Source of the DNA: Luscinia megarhynchos | Taxonomy: Eukaryota; Chordata; Aves; Passeriformes; Turdidae | DNA: 64,000 bases | Direction of reading: 5' to 3' | Assembly (NCBI GenBank): GCA_034336665.1 | Contig: CM067569.1 | Span: forward strand, 6,672,820-6,736,819 | Part shown: positions 48,201 through 60,600 of the stretch, one piece after another | Layout: the number at the start of each line of letters is the position of its first letter | How positions within the stretch are numbered: position 1 is the stretch's first letter | Translations under genes and position numbers: made by a program | Notes under the pieces: generated by a model | What the model saw: only the letters and a program-made list of their open reading frames with translations | Database searches by the model: none | What the model was told of the DNA's origin: nothing

Positions 48201-51200
48201 TATGCATGACACCAAAGGTATTAAATTTTCACTATTTAAACATTTTTGCCTTTCTGAAAAGGAAAGAGAACTTGTGTAAAATCAGGATTCTGTGTCATGG
48301 AGTATGTTCATTATCATACAATCCTAGTTTTATATAACCTTTTGAGCCTTCATTGTTTTATACAATTTTTTGTTTCTATTTTCCTGTGTAAACAGAGCAA
48401 ATCCCACACAAAGTACTTGGGGACAGCTTTCCCACAGTCACAAATCCTTCTAGCTCCTCTGCTTTACACAGCAGCTCACTGTAACTGCTGTTTCAATGCA
48501 GGGCAGGTTTGTTAACCCTTGTGAAATTTAGGAGAGGGAAGTTCCACAGTTAGATATTCAGCTCTGACCAATGTTTAGCATCCTGCATGTCAGATTTGAG
48601 GGGAGGTGCCCTGGTGCAGGTGCTGGGACACCAGGGCTGAGTGGGGCCAGAGGGGCCCTGTGACACTGCCTGGGCTCTCAATTAAATTAAACATCCACAT
48701 TTTCCAGCCACCAGATTCCCCCTGCAGGAAGAGTCAGTCATTGTCAATATTTATAAAGCCTGATGAGACCTCCTCCCTGTAGGGTGAAAAGTGTTTCATC
48801 ATGATGAGTTTCCAGCTCTTCAGTGACATTTGATGAAATCATATTAAAGGTAATTATATTTGAGGGGCGCACGTCTAAGTTCTAATGAGCCTTTATAGTT
48901 ATTCATTATCTGATTTCTTAATTTTCATTTTCCAAAGGTTTGTTTGCTTCATGGGAAAACCATGTTCACAGCCTCTTTCCCTTCAACTTTCAGGTCCTTT
49001 GCTGTGTTTTATGACTCTCTGCTGGTGAATATTTGAACACAGCTTCTTGATTTTTACCTTCTTGGGACTCCCATCATATGTGAGAAGTTATGGACAAGAA
49101 TAGCTTTATGAATAATAACTAGTCCCAGGATTACAGGCTACAATTTTTGGTTTTTATTAAAGGAAATTCTTACATGAAGAAAGCAGGTTTTGCTTTCTCA
49201 GAAATGACTGCAGTTAGTGGGACGAAATCCAGGCACTACAGATGCTTCACACAAGAGTTATATGCAGATTTAAAGCAGAAATCCCATTTTGACCACATAT
49301 TCTGGATTGAAAGGGAAATGGACTGAGCATCACACTGACTTGTACTAAAGATTAATATCTTCTCTGGTTTAGCTCATTATTTGAAGCCCTGATGTGGGAA
49401 AGAGGCTCTGGATTTTAAAAGGAGAACATGCCTTCATTCATTTTTTTCCTTCTCTTTCTGTGTCTTTTCCATGAGGAATCCAGGTAAGATACAGCCACTG
49501 AAAGCTGTAAATTATATCCATAACCTAATCACAATTATAATTACAATTAACTATCTAGATCACCTTCAATAAAGAAGGTGAAGAACTGATGAAGGTGCCA
49601 GTTCACTTCTGTGTAATGATGTCTCCCAACAACTTTTCCTGATTTCTTATTAAAAATCCTTTTTCAGGGAAAATTAAGCATGCTTTTGAAATTTTTCACC
49701 ATGAACAATCACGACAAGGAAAAGATATTTCTGACTTTTCACATATTTCTGATAAGAAATATGAAGCACCAAAATATTAACAGAGTGCATTTTTTAACAT
49801 TGCATGTCTGTAACTGAATAATTTTCTGAAATAAATATTCCTAATTTCCTAAATTAAATAATAATTTTTAAAATGTAAAACCTTTTTCCTGTTTTTCTCT
49901 TAGATTGTCATGCAAGTATTTAGCAGATCCCTCATAACTTTAAGACACAGGAGACCCAAACCAAAGATCTGAGAATCAAGCTCCTGTAATCTTCAGGAGT
50001 TCTGGAAATTCAAAATTCAAATCTTGATATTTATAAATAGTCATTTTTTTATATAGTGTTTTTTTAATAAGCTGGACATCTGTATTCTGCTGTTTGCAGT
50101 CTCAGTTTGAATCCAATTGTATCTTGAGCATCTCTAGAATTTCCCTTGCAATTAAATACTATGTTTTTCTTTCCATATGATTTCTCTTTGTCAAAAATAA
50201 TCAGGTACTCCCACTTCTTTGCAAAAAAAAAAAAAAATTACCTCTGATTTAGCTCTGCTAGAGCCTGCATCTACATGAAAGGAGCTTTCAATAGGCTGTC
50301 TCCATTGCCTCTATCTTCAAATCACAATATTTGCACAGACTGCCTCTTCACAAGAATAAATAAAAGACAGAAAGCAAAGCAATATAGGGAAAATTCGAGG
50401 ATAAAAGAAATAATTTGCAATCCTAGTGAAGGCAAAGCATCGTGCCACATCTTTGTTTTTCAGATAACCCAAACCAACTTCAAAGTTAGGTTCTAAAGGC
50501 AGGATCAATATCCATAGCAACTAATTGCATTTACTGCACCTGCTGGAAAGTGCAGTGTCCAGAATACCAGAGTAACCAGGCTGCTGCAAATGGCAGAGCC
50601 TGGCTGGGGGAGAGCCTTGGGCACCTCTGTGCCAGCCTCAGGATGCTCCCTGCTGATGCTGACTCCCTTATGCTTCTCATAAATATCCTCTCCTTCCTCT
50701 TCTGCTGTTCTTGACACCACGAACATTCTCCAAAGAAGAACTAAAAACTCTGTTGTCCTCCCTCAGTCTAGGATGGTACAAAAATCCTGCCACAGGTAGA
50801 AATTGCTGCCTGCTTCACCTTAGGCAGGGCCACTTCCCCCTGCTCCCCTCTGCTGTTTGGAGTAATGAGATGTTAGGGCAGGCATTGCCTTTACATTATT
50901 TAGTTATGCTGTGCATAAAGGACATCATCACATCATCAGGGGTTTATCAATACCCTGTGCAGCACCCCTCTATCAGACAGCACTGAGCAGTTTGTGACAT
51001 TGCAGCCTGGGCACCACCACCTCGTTCCAAACAGCATTTCCATCCACCACTCAGCAGTGCTGTTTGAAATGTTTACAAAAGCAGAACAATATCCTGTGGC
51101 TGGAACTTCTCCTTGTGGATATTGCACAAGCAGAACAAGCCTTCTTGGTGTTTATCAAATATTGTAATCCAGCTGAATTTCTTTGTGAGACAATAAACCA

Positions 51201-52175
51201 TTCAGCCTAAAAGGCTGATAATATTAGAAACTCTTGTGTGTGTGGTTTAGTCCTATCTGACTGCACAGATAACATGCTTCTGTTTCTATTTGTCAGTTTT
51301 ATATACACAAGTTGTAGAGTCATAAAGAGAGCAGGGTCTGAAATGTATAGTGAAGATCATTAAACTGCAGCAAAGACATCTTTTAAATGTTAACATTTCC
51401 TTTCTGGGTACTGTAAGCCTTGACAAAAATTGCCTATGGATATATGGTCTTGTTTAAAGCACACTGATTTTTTGTGATAGATGTTCTGAAGGTAACTCTG
51501 TGAAAGAGATCTTGCTCTTTTTAAAATTCGTTTATCCCAAAAAAATTAATTGATAAATATAACTTGATATTCACCAAAATAATTTGCTTGCTCTGACATA
51601 ACCCTTGAGCCTTTTGTTCCAGCTTTCCAGCCAGACTTTTCTAATAAGAGAAGCAACATTCACTGGGCAGATAGCAAAATGAATGAACGCTTGTGCTCAT
51701 TTTCTGTACGTGCCCAGCCCCTCTCCCTCCGTGCTGAGCAGCCCTTCTGTTTTGTCTTGCTCTTATCTGACAATCACCACTGCCTGGGAAAGCAGCCCCA
51801 AGCCACGGAGCCACAGCCACGGCCTGCACAAACCTAAGTGAGGACACTGACAAAGCCCAGAGCAGTAAATCTGTGTTGGGAAGATGGATTTGGGTCAGTT
51901 TTCACCCCTCTGTGCAGCCCAAGGGGCTCAGTGCTGATGCTGCCCTGGTCCCTCTCAGGAGCCCCCATTGTAAATCCATGCTGCCCCATGCAAAACTGAT
52001 TTCACCTGGATTTCTGCCTGAACTGATGTGAGAATTGCCCTGGAGGAAGAGGGGGAGCAGGAGGAGGGCAGAGAGGGCAGGGCACAGTGACTGCTGCTTG
52101 CTCTGCATGCTCAGCCCCTGCCCTGTGCTCTCCTTCAAAAGCAAACAGGGAGAAACCCCTGCAAGGTGCAGCACT
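39222..52175. other. Intergenic DNA, no gene recognised
   Basis: About 13 kb upstream of SLC18A2 with no conserved reading frame, tRNA or other RNA gene that I can recognise on either strand. A CR1 tail lies at 41335-41481 and A runs lie near 42840 and 50222. A stretch at about 48,700-48,960 could be a conserved non-coding element. Confidence 0.65.
41335..41481 (+). repeat. CR1 LINE 3' end
   Basis: CCCTGGGAGTGTTCAAGGCT, then GGATGGGGTTTGGAGCAATC, ACTAGATGATCTTTAAAACC and the terminal ATTCTATGATTCC. This is the characteristic avian CR1 tail on the + strand. Confidence 0.93.
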
Positions 52176-52303
52176 GGGGGACAGCAATAGGGACAGCAAA
52201 AGGGGGCAGAAAAAGGGGCACCAATAAGGGACAGCAATAGGGGACAGCAAAAGGGGACAGCAAAAGGGGACAGAAAAAGGGGGCAGCACAGGGCCACCAG
52301 CAG
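52176..52303. repeat. 12-13 bp minisatellite (GGGACAGCAAAAG)
   Basis: About nine to ten consecutive units related to GGGGACAGCAAAA, with variants GGGACAGCAATAG, GGGGCACCAATAA and GGGGACAGAAAAA. The period is not a multiple of three, so the long - strand reading frame across it is a repeat artefact. Confidence 0.88.
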
Positions 52304-53082
52304 GGATCTGCACCCATTCTCCCCCCTCCTCTCAGGAAGGTACCCAAGGGGACACAGTCCCCTCCATGGCCTGAGAATGACACTTGGGAGCCTGTCACCC
52401 CTGGTTAACATCTCCTTTTCCTTCAGTTCTGTCACTGACCCCCATTTACTGATGGCCACTGCTGGCAGCCATCCCCTTTCCCTGTGCATTACATTTCCTC
52501 CTGCACTCAGGGCAGGGAAAGTTCAGCATCCAGAGCAGCATTTAGAGGGTGGTGAGGTCAGTGTTGTTCTGGGGTGGGGCTGTGGTGCAGGGGCTGACAT
52601 TTTGTGTGTTCACATCAGATCTGCCTCCTGCAGTTATAATCAGCCAGGCTGATGCTATAGGCTGGAATGATTCAAGTGCTGTGGCCTCTACCATTGGAAC
52701 TTAAATTCCACTAAAAATAACAGTAAGAGAAACTGGAGACATTTAAGTAGAAGTCTGGGTTGAGTATAAGCAAGGAGGGAAGGGAACAAATAAAAGATTA
52801 TCTGTCCTTTGAAACACCTCATCTTCCTGCCAATTCAAATATTGACTGGCTGCAGAATAAGAAACATCACTGCTTGCAGTGGGATGGAAATGGCAGAGTT
52901 TGCTTCAGAGATAACCCAGGATGCAAAAATGATGTTTGGAGGCTTCCAACAAAGACCAGGGCTCCAAAGCAGGAGAAAAGGCACTCTGTGCCTTGAGGGG
53001 GATATCTCTGGGATGTTTTTTCACTGTGAAATCTGAGTGCAGACATAAATTTCATATCCAGGATGCACTGTGGCATTTAGTA

Positions 53083-53170
53083 TTCATAGATTAGAATATC
53101 CTCTGTTGGAAAGGACACACAGGGATCACCAAGTTCAACTCCTGGCACTGCTCAGTGGTGACACCAGCTC
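53083..53170 (-). repeat. CR1 LINE 3' end
   Basis: TTCATAGATTAGAATATCCT, then TTGGAAAGGACACACAGGGA and ATCACCAAGTTCAACTCCTG. This is an avian CR1 tail with its 3' end on the left. The right boundary is approximate. Confidence 0.85.
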
Positions 53171-54598
53171 TAGAGTGGTTGTGGAAACATCCTCCCTGCT
53201 GGTTGTTTCCCATGGGCATGGTGGGAAATGCAGGGGAACTGATCTCCCTGAAGAGAAATCTCGTGCATTCAGGGTATCTTCAACCAGATCCATTTTCTTT
53301 CTCTGTTCCCAACTCTGAAATGCTTACACACACCTTCCCCTGAGTTCCTGAGGGGATTGCCCATCTCACACCTCCAGCACATGGGGTGTGCTTGGTGATT
53401 TGACTTCCAAGAACCCCCCATATTCCTCCACACCCTGAAGTCAGCATTGTTCTGCCTGTGTTAGGGGCTGTTTTGATCATCATTTTAATTAGAGTGTGAT
53501 GGATGGAGGCTTGGTTAGACTTTTCAAAATTTTTCTTGTTTATGTCCAGTGATTTTTTGACAGTGCAAGACAATAAACTTCAAAATTAGTCTTTCTGTCT
53601 GAGATGTTCATTTTTCTAGCACTAGAAAGGCCTGTAGAGATCAATTATGGGAACAAAGAATTAGAATCTAGCTCCTCCTCTGGTATTAATTAAATCTTTT
53701 ATCCTATGGTGAGCAAACAGCATATTAGGCTTCGCCACAGTCCTCAAAGGTATCATTACCACACTTCAATGGATGAGGGCAAATAAAAGCCAAAAGGAGG
53801 CTGTAATTTGCTTTAGGTCATTTTTCCAAATTGATGCAAAATAAAAAACAGAGCATAAAATGCCCTGTTCTGCATCAGTTTCTCTTGCCACCAGCCAGTG
53901 CTCCCTCCAGAGCATGCAGAGCACTGTGGGCAGTGGTTTTACCCTTCTTGGCCCTCCTTGTATGTGAACAGGGTTGCAAGGGACTCGGTTTCCACTGGCT
54001 GCCTCCCACATGGGCTTTGCTCAGGAACTGACACTGCCACCTCCTCTGTCCCTGCTTTGGGCAGTGACCCCCAGGTTCCACTGCAGGAAACTCTTTTCAC
54101 CTGCTGAGGAGCAGCAGAGGTTTGGGGAGAGGGAACAGCAGCATGTGGGGTCAGCAGAGCCAGCTGCTGGCTCTGGCCCTGAGCTCCTGGGTGGGGCTCT
54201 TAAATCTTCTGTGCCTCAGTTTGCCCGTTCATATGGCCATGACTAAAAATCTGAGATTTTTCAATACTTCCTATATATTTTTTGTCTAAAAGGAATGTTA
54301 AAATAACAAGTGATCAAGGAGCATTTTGAAATCTATGCTGTGTCTATGTGGATATGTGTAGGGCACCACATCAAATTATCTTTGTGGCCCCTTTCTGCTT
54401 TAAAACCACTAACAGATTGACTGCTCTGTGTAAAGTATTTTGTTATTTTTTCCTTCCTAAACTCCACTCATATGCTCCTCCTTTTAAAGTTCCCAGCTAA
54501 CAATCCCTAATGTTGCACAGAATTTTCCAAGGCGTTCTCTGGTTACCAGAGCAGATGAAGGCTGAAGAAAAACGGGAGGGTTTGTCTCCATCCCAGCC

Positions 54599-54660
54599 CT
54601 GCCATCTGGTGGCACTGAGCCTCCCGAAGGAACCAGGTCTGCTTGCACCATCTAGTGGCT
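54599..54660 (-). promoter_or_regulatory. Pair of CTCF-like motifs in the same orientation
   Basis: On the - strand, TGCCACCAGATGGCAG (54599-54614) and AGCCACTAGATGGTGC (54645-54660) both fit the CTCF core CCAC(C/T)AGATGGC with at most one mismatch. They are 46 bp apart and point the same way, about 17 kb upstream of SLC18A2. This is motif matching by eye only; occupancy is unknown. Confidence 0.5.
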
Positions 54661-57600
54661 TCGGGTAACCCAGCCAAAGGGATTTCCTATTCCCAGCACA
54701 CATCCCCAGCAAGCCTGAATAATTAAAATACAGATGAGGCATCTGTAACGCCAAGTGAACACAGGGAATGCAAAAAGCAAACTCACCTCCAGGAATAAAA
54801 TGGGTAATTTTCTCTTAATCAGTTATTTTCCCCCACACACTAATTTTATTTACCATTACCACCATTCAAAGCACAAAAAAAGAAGAACCTTTAAGAAATA
54901 AAATAAGGAAGAAAGTTCCTCCACAACAGTAGGACAGAAGGCATCTGTGCAATCTCAGTTCCAGGATCGATATTAGAGGGGTCAGACTCGGGATCCTTAT
55001 CACACATCCTTCCTCTTGCAGCTGCTTGAGAAGCAGTTTTGCTTTTCCCCAGAGAGAAGTGGAGCTGTGAAAGCAAAGCTACAGAGACAGCGTCTCATCT
55101 CTCTTACTGAGTGAATGGAAAGAAAAGCATCTCCAAAGACTTCAGAAGTACAACTGGAGTGGCAGGAGCTGCATTATTCAGGGATAGAGTCACACTAAAG
55201 GTCTCTGGGTTTCCACTGAAGAAAATAAGAGTTTTGCAATTGTTGTCAGTCACTCTGAGTGTGGGAATTTACCTGAGCTAAGCAAACAGCAGCTTGTTCT
55301 CTCACCATGGAGACCCAGGGTCGTGCCAGAGGGTGGAAAGCCTCCAGGGAGACAGAGGCACTTGGCTGGGAACCTCCAGGTTGTGTTTAATGGATGCCTA
55401 AAAGCTTCTTCAAATACACCTGATTCATTCCTCGAGACACCATAATATGCACAGAAAGTAGAACTCATCACTGTGAAACACATGACCTACTAAACCACCT
55501 GGACAGAATTCTTTGTAAATTATATCCTTCACTCAGAACAGTCTTTGAGTCATGTTTGAGCAGAAGCACACCGTGACTTGGAAAGCTTTTCTAGGAATTT
55601 AGGCACTTGTGGTTGCCATGAAGTGTTTGTTTTTAGGACCCTTCAGGAGCCTCTTTGGTTTAAAAGGCTCTGGGACTTTAAGAGAGTGGGAGCTCGAGAA
55701 GACAATTCTTTATGCACATTGCTTTTCTCTTGTAAATTCAAATTTAACATCCCTTCACTCACTGTGTTCTCTGGGACTAAAAACTAAATTTATAAAGGCA
55801 AACAGTGCAGAGAGGTCACCCCTATGTTAACTTGCAGGAAGGACAGGGGTGTATTCCCCAGTCTGCAGGGACCCAGAGACCTGCCTGCAGAGCTGAAGGA
55901 ATGAGAGGATGCACCTTGCTTTGCTGCCTCCAGAGACTCATACAGGCCTGCAGAATGAAGGGAGGGCTGTCCCCTGTCCAGGAGTTCATCTCCTCCCAGG
56001 TCTGACAGTTATAACCTGCCAGACCATTTGTGCATTGCCCAGCTCTCTCTCAGCCATTATAATCTGCTTTGCTTTGATTTTCTTTCTTTTTTCGTTAAAT
56101 CATGTTGTTTCAAACCCTTCTTGCTATGAAGCTCTCTTCCAGCTAAGCATCTTCCTGCACAATTTTGACAAATATTTCAGAGAGTGAGCCATCAAAGTTC
56201 TGAATTGAAACATCTCCTGTAAGACTCTATTAGTGTCTCAGTTTCTTCTCAACAATAACAAGCATTTAAGTCTGGTTGCTTTTCTGACTGATCTCTTTTC
56301 TGCACCTGTTTCAGCTTAGTTCTAAGGCAATTCCTGTGAACAAGTGATGCTCGTGGACCCCTGAATACAGATTCTTTTGCTATAAATCACTTAATCTGGG
56401 CAATATAATAATATGACTATAAACACTCCTATGTAAGCACTTCTCTGACACATGTGCCTTCTAGTCCAATCCCATAAAATGTGATGATGATTTGAAATTT
56501 TACAAGCTTATCACATTTTTCACTCTAGAGAGGGGGAAAGTGATTTCCTCGATCTGTGCTTGTCAAATTTTTTGCTGTGCTGGATTTCCTCACTCTTCCA
56601 GCTTTCCAGGCAGATTCAAGCACCTTTACCAAGAACTATCCATCATCATGAAAACTAAGTTAATGTCTAAAGGTTGACAAACTCATGCTTTCCTCAGTAT
56701 TCAGAGTTATCCAAGAGATTAATTTAGAGGTCAGCAAAGGTATTTATAAATGTTAACACCCAAAGTCAAAGCATTGGGCATTCACTGGTTGGTTGGCCAG
56801 GCCAAATGTGCAGAAGCTGGCCCACAGCTGGTGGGGTGAAGTGGCACAGCTGGAGCAGGACAGATGGGCAATGCAGACACTTCCCCTGCCATGAAATTTC
56901 ATGGTGTGCAGGAGGCTTCTGCATTCACAGCTCCTATTTCACTGAGCTCCTTCTTTTCTAGAACACACCACAGCTGCTCCACAGATCTACTCAATCACCC
57001 AGTGACACATTTTTGTGCACGTGCCATAAGGAGTTTCTCTTTCTTGCTCAGCCAGGACAGGCAGGAAGTGATAAGGGCTGCTTTAGTTAGAGATGCACTC
57101 TGCAGCAGGCATGCAGCTAGAAACTCCCAGATAAAGGGGGATTTAAAGTCCTTCGCTAAGATGCTCCAAGGAACCGCCTTAATAAAAATAATGAGCCCCA
57201 GAAATAAAAATTATTAACAGAATTCAAGGAGCCTGACCCCAGTCCCATGTTGGGTTTATAATTTTTTTTCTGATTTTGACAGAGCTGCTTCCCTCTGAAA
57301 CTGCTGGAAGTGCAATCAGAGTCAAGGACCAAATCTTTTGGCCTCCTTACTTATAAGTGAGCTGCTCTGACAGGTTGTATATCCTCATGGTGATCCTATC
57401 CAGACTAAAAAGCAGGTGAGATCTTTAGATCAAAGCAGCATTTGCCAAAGTCAGCCACTTCAAATCCTTCTGTGTGAAGTGGTAGGCTGGAGAATTTTAC
57501 AGGAACAGACTCCTTAATGGTTTTTATGACACCTTTTTCCAAACATTAGAAACTCTGAGGACAGTTTCTAGCATGGTTTCCCGTTCCCATCAGTAAAAGC

Positions 57601-60600
57601 TTATAATTGAACAAATTAAATACCTGACTCTCAAAACACTGGACTTCAATTACGCTCAAGTCAAAGTGTTTATTGGAACATCATCCCTAAAATCTATTTT
57701 AAAGTCACCTGGGGGCTGGGTTTAATGACTACCTTAGTTGTTGTGTATATAGTGCTGTCATTATTGATGGTGCTGCTTCCCTTTTAATGGAAAACAAAGC
57801 CAAGAAAGGGAATATATCTACGCTTCTCCATGGAAGAAGTCAATCTCTGACTCATGGCAGGGTGAGCCTTGCTGTCCCAGGGAACATGTCACACATCTCA
57901 GGGACATGCTGGGCCCTTGATGGGAACTCTGAAACAGGGAGCCAATGGCAATGGCAGTCACAGCCACAAAAAATGTAATTAATAAACACATGGCTGCTTA
58001 ATGTAGGTGTAAGACACATCTTAATGTTTGTCTGGCTCTGACCAAGAACTTGGATTTATAGAGAAATTTCCTTTTCTCCTGGGTCTGTAACCATGTCCTG
58101 ATCTCAGGTCAGTGCTGCTGACCTGGAAAAATATCTAGTCCTTTCAAGAGGAAAAAAAGATAAGTAATCAGTAATTTAGGCAGGTTTTTGTGGGAAAAAG
58201 CCTTCCCATGTGAGCACAATTTAGGCATGAAATGGCTCTTCTAAAACCAGGATCAAAGTGATTAATGGCAAAATATGTTCTATTTGTCACCTCTACCCAA
58301 ACCTGATTTTTCTAAAGCACTGTGGGCTTTGCCATGGATATCAAGAAGATCAGAATTCAGATCACTTCTTCTTAAATAGCATTTTTAAGTGGCTTTTTTA
58401 GAAGGCAAACACATGTACCCATGCCAGTCTTTAATCTCTTTGAGCATGAAATGTGTTCATTTCCTTGGCATAGAAAATTGCTGTAAAAACCATTTGGCAC
58501 TGTAACTTTTCTTGCAGGGGAGACAGAAAAGAAGTGCTGTTGGCTGTCACATGTTAGTCCAAGCATTCACTATTTACAGACCCATTCAGAAAATCAGACC
58601 TCTTAGCACAGCAAACTGTGTCTTGCTCTTGAACTCCAAGGAAAATCCATGAGCCTCTCTTATTTCCTCTTCCCAGGAAGTACAAGGCTGTCTTATCATA
58701 AGGCTATTTAAACTGTTTGAGAAAACAATTTTTTTATCAAGAATGCTGCATATTGCTTTGTCTGGAGTAGGTGATACCATTGTTTGGTGCTCTCCTGGGA
58801 GATATGGAAAAGCTGGGAATGAGCCTTGGGGAAAGCCAGTCCTCTTCCATCAGCAGTGTGACCTGACTTGTCTCTGTGTGAGGAGCTGCACTTACAGTGA
58901 CAGCACAGGAGGATCACAAACAGCTTTATCTTTCAGGCCCTTCCCTTCTTACCAACATAAGTGGTTCATCTCACAGTGTCAGCCAAAGGTGGAATTGTTA
59001 AAGCTTTCCTAAAGCCCTCTCTTCACCATCAACATTTTGCGGTTCTGCCAAAAATACCACTCTACACTCAGATTTGCTTTGAAAACACTTGCAACTTTTG
59101 GCTGGCAAGAGTGTTTGGAGCACCATCCATTAAGCATCAGTGCCCTCCTGAGAGTTTGGATGGTTGTGTGAGCAATAAACAGCCTAAAATCGTGTGCATT
59201 ATCAAGCTGGTGATCAGGTTTAATACAGAACTGAATTCCCCAAAACTCCCAAATTCCTTTGGCAGCAGCATTTTCTATTACTTTCCACCAGAAAAGTACA
59301 AAGTGGGGGAAATACTAGAAAGTGAGTGTCTTGTGCCCACAGTCAGAAGCCCAGCCTCCAGCTGTGGTGCTGTTTCTCAAATCTTTTTGCCATGTGTGAC
59401 AGAGCAGAGAACACACAGCTCCCCCCCACAGGGCACAGATCAGAGCACGATGACAGTCTGCAGTGCACAGCACATCAAGGAGCTTTCTTCCAGCAGCACA
59501 TCAACTACATTGGCAATTTTATATGCTGATTTTGTGGTGTTCTCTCACTCAGTTTTCCTGTTCACACAGGAATTTGTGGAAGCAGATAATGTAATGAATC
59601 AATGTTGCTAGACAGTATCGTTATCCTGATTTCTCATCAGTAGATGCTAAACATAGAAATTCATTTTTCACTGTCAAATTTCTACTCTTCTCTTTTTGCT
59701 TTGCTTTCATTTCTCTTCTTGCCCATTGCTTTCCTTTTCCTCTGGACTTGGTGCATCCTGAAAATGCACAGACATGGAGTTTCATGCAGAAGACCAGTGT
59801 TGGAAATATTCTGTCTCTGGCCAAACACTGAGAGCTTCATCAGTTTGAAAAAGCCTGAACTAACCTCAAAAGAACTACATTTTATCTACTCAGATACTGA
59901 ATTTTTAACTCAAAGAAGAAAAAAAAAGCAGAAGAAAAAAGCTCAGATTCACATGCAAACCCATAAGCACACAAGCCAACTAACATTTGTTCAAGCACTT
60001 CCCAAAACTCTCTAATGAAAACCACGTGCAGACAATCAGTTATTGGCACGTACAAGCAATGCACTCATGGACTTCATTGCTCATGAAGGTTTGCACTTAG
60101 ACCTCAGACTGCTATCCTAAAAATATTGGCTTCATATATGAGAGATCTGCTGTCTTCACATTGCTATGATTTGTATTATTTGCTGTATGAGTGATGGAGA
60201 AAATTCCTTGTAATTCTGCTGCTATATGTGCCTGTGTGCTTTAACAGAGAGAATTGAAAATTATCCTGAGCAACCTGATCTCCCTTGCTCTGTGTGTAAA
60301 TGCAAACTGCCCTGTCGGATGGCTTGAGAAATATCTTTTCTGCCTTGTAAGTGATGCATAAGGTGAGGAAGAAATGGACAGATAGCCCAGCTAAATACTT
60401 AAAGTTGGCCTTGGAATATAGCATCACCTGGCAGAACATGCTGAATACAGCCTGTGGAGTTATAGTAATAAGCCTGCTTAGTAATAGTAATAATAACAAT
60501 TTTAAAATGTTGTTGTTACTTACATATAAAAATAATAAATTTTCAAAAAGTGTTTCATTTATGAAAGCCAGGTTAAATTACAGGACCCATCCTTCTGGGT

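Noticed and set aside
51902..52489. A 195-codon - strand frame rich in Pro, Cys and Leu
   Set aside because: Its repeated protein pattern comes from the 12-13-bp minisatellite and it has no recognisable relatives.
58961..59611. A 216-codon + strand frame in intergenic DNA
   Set aside because: Composition and content look non-coding, with no domain recognised and no upstream regulatory or splice context. Without a protein match I do not call it a gene.
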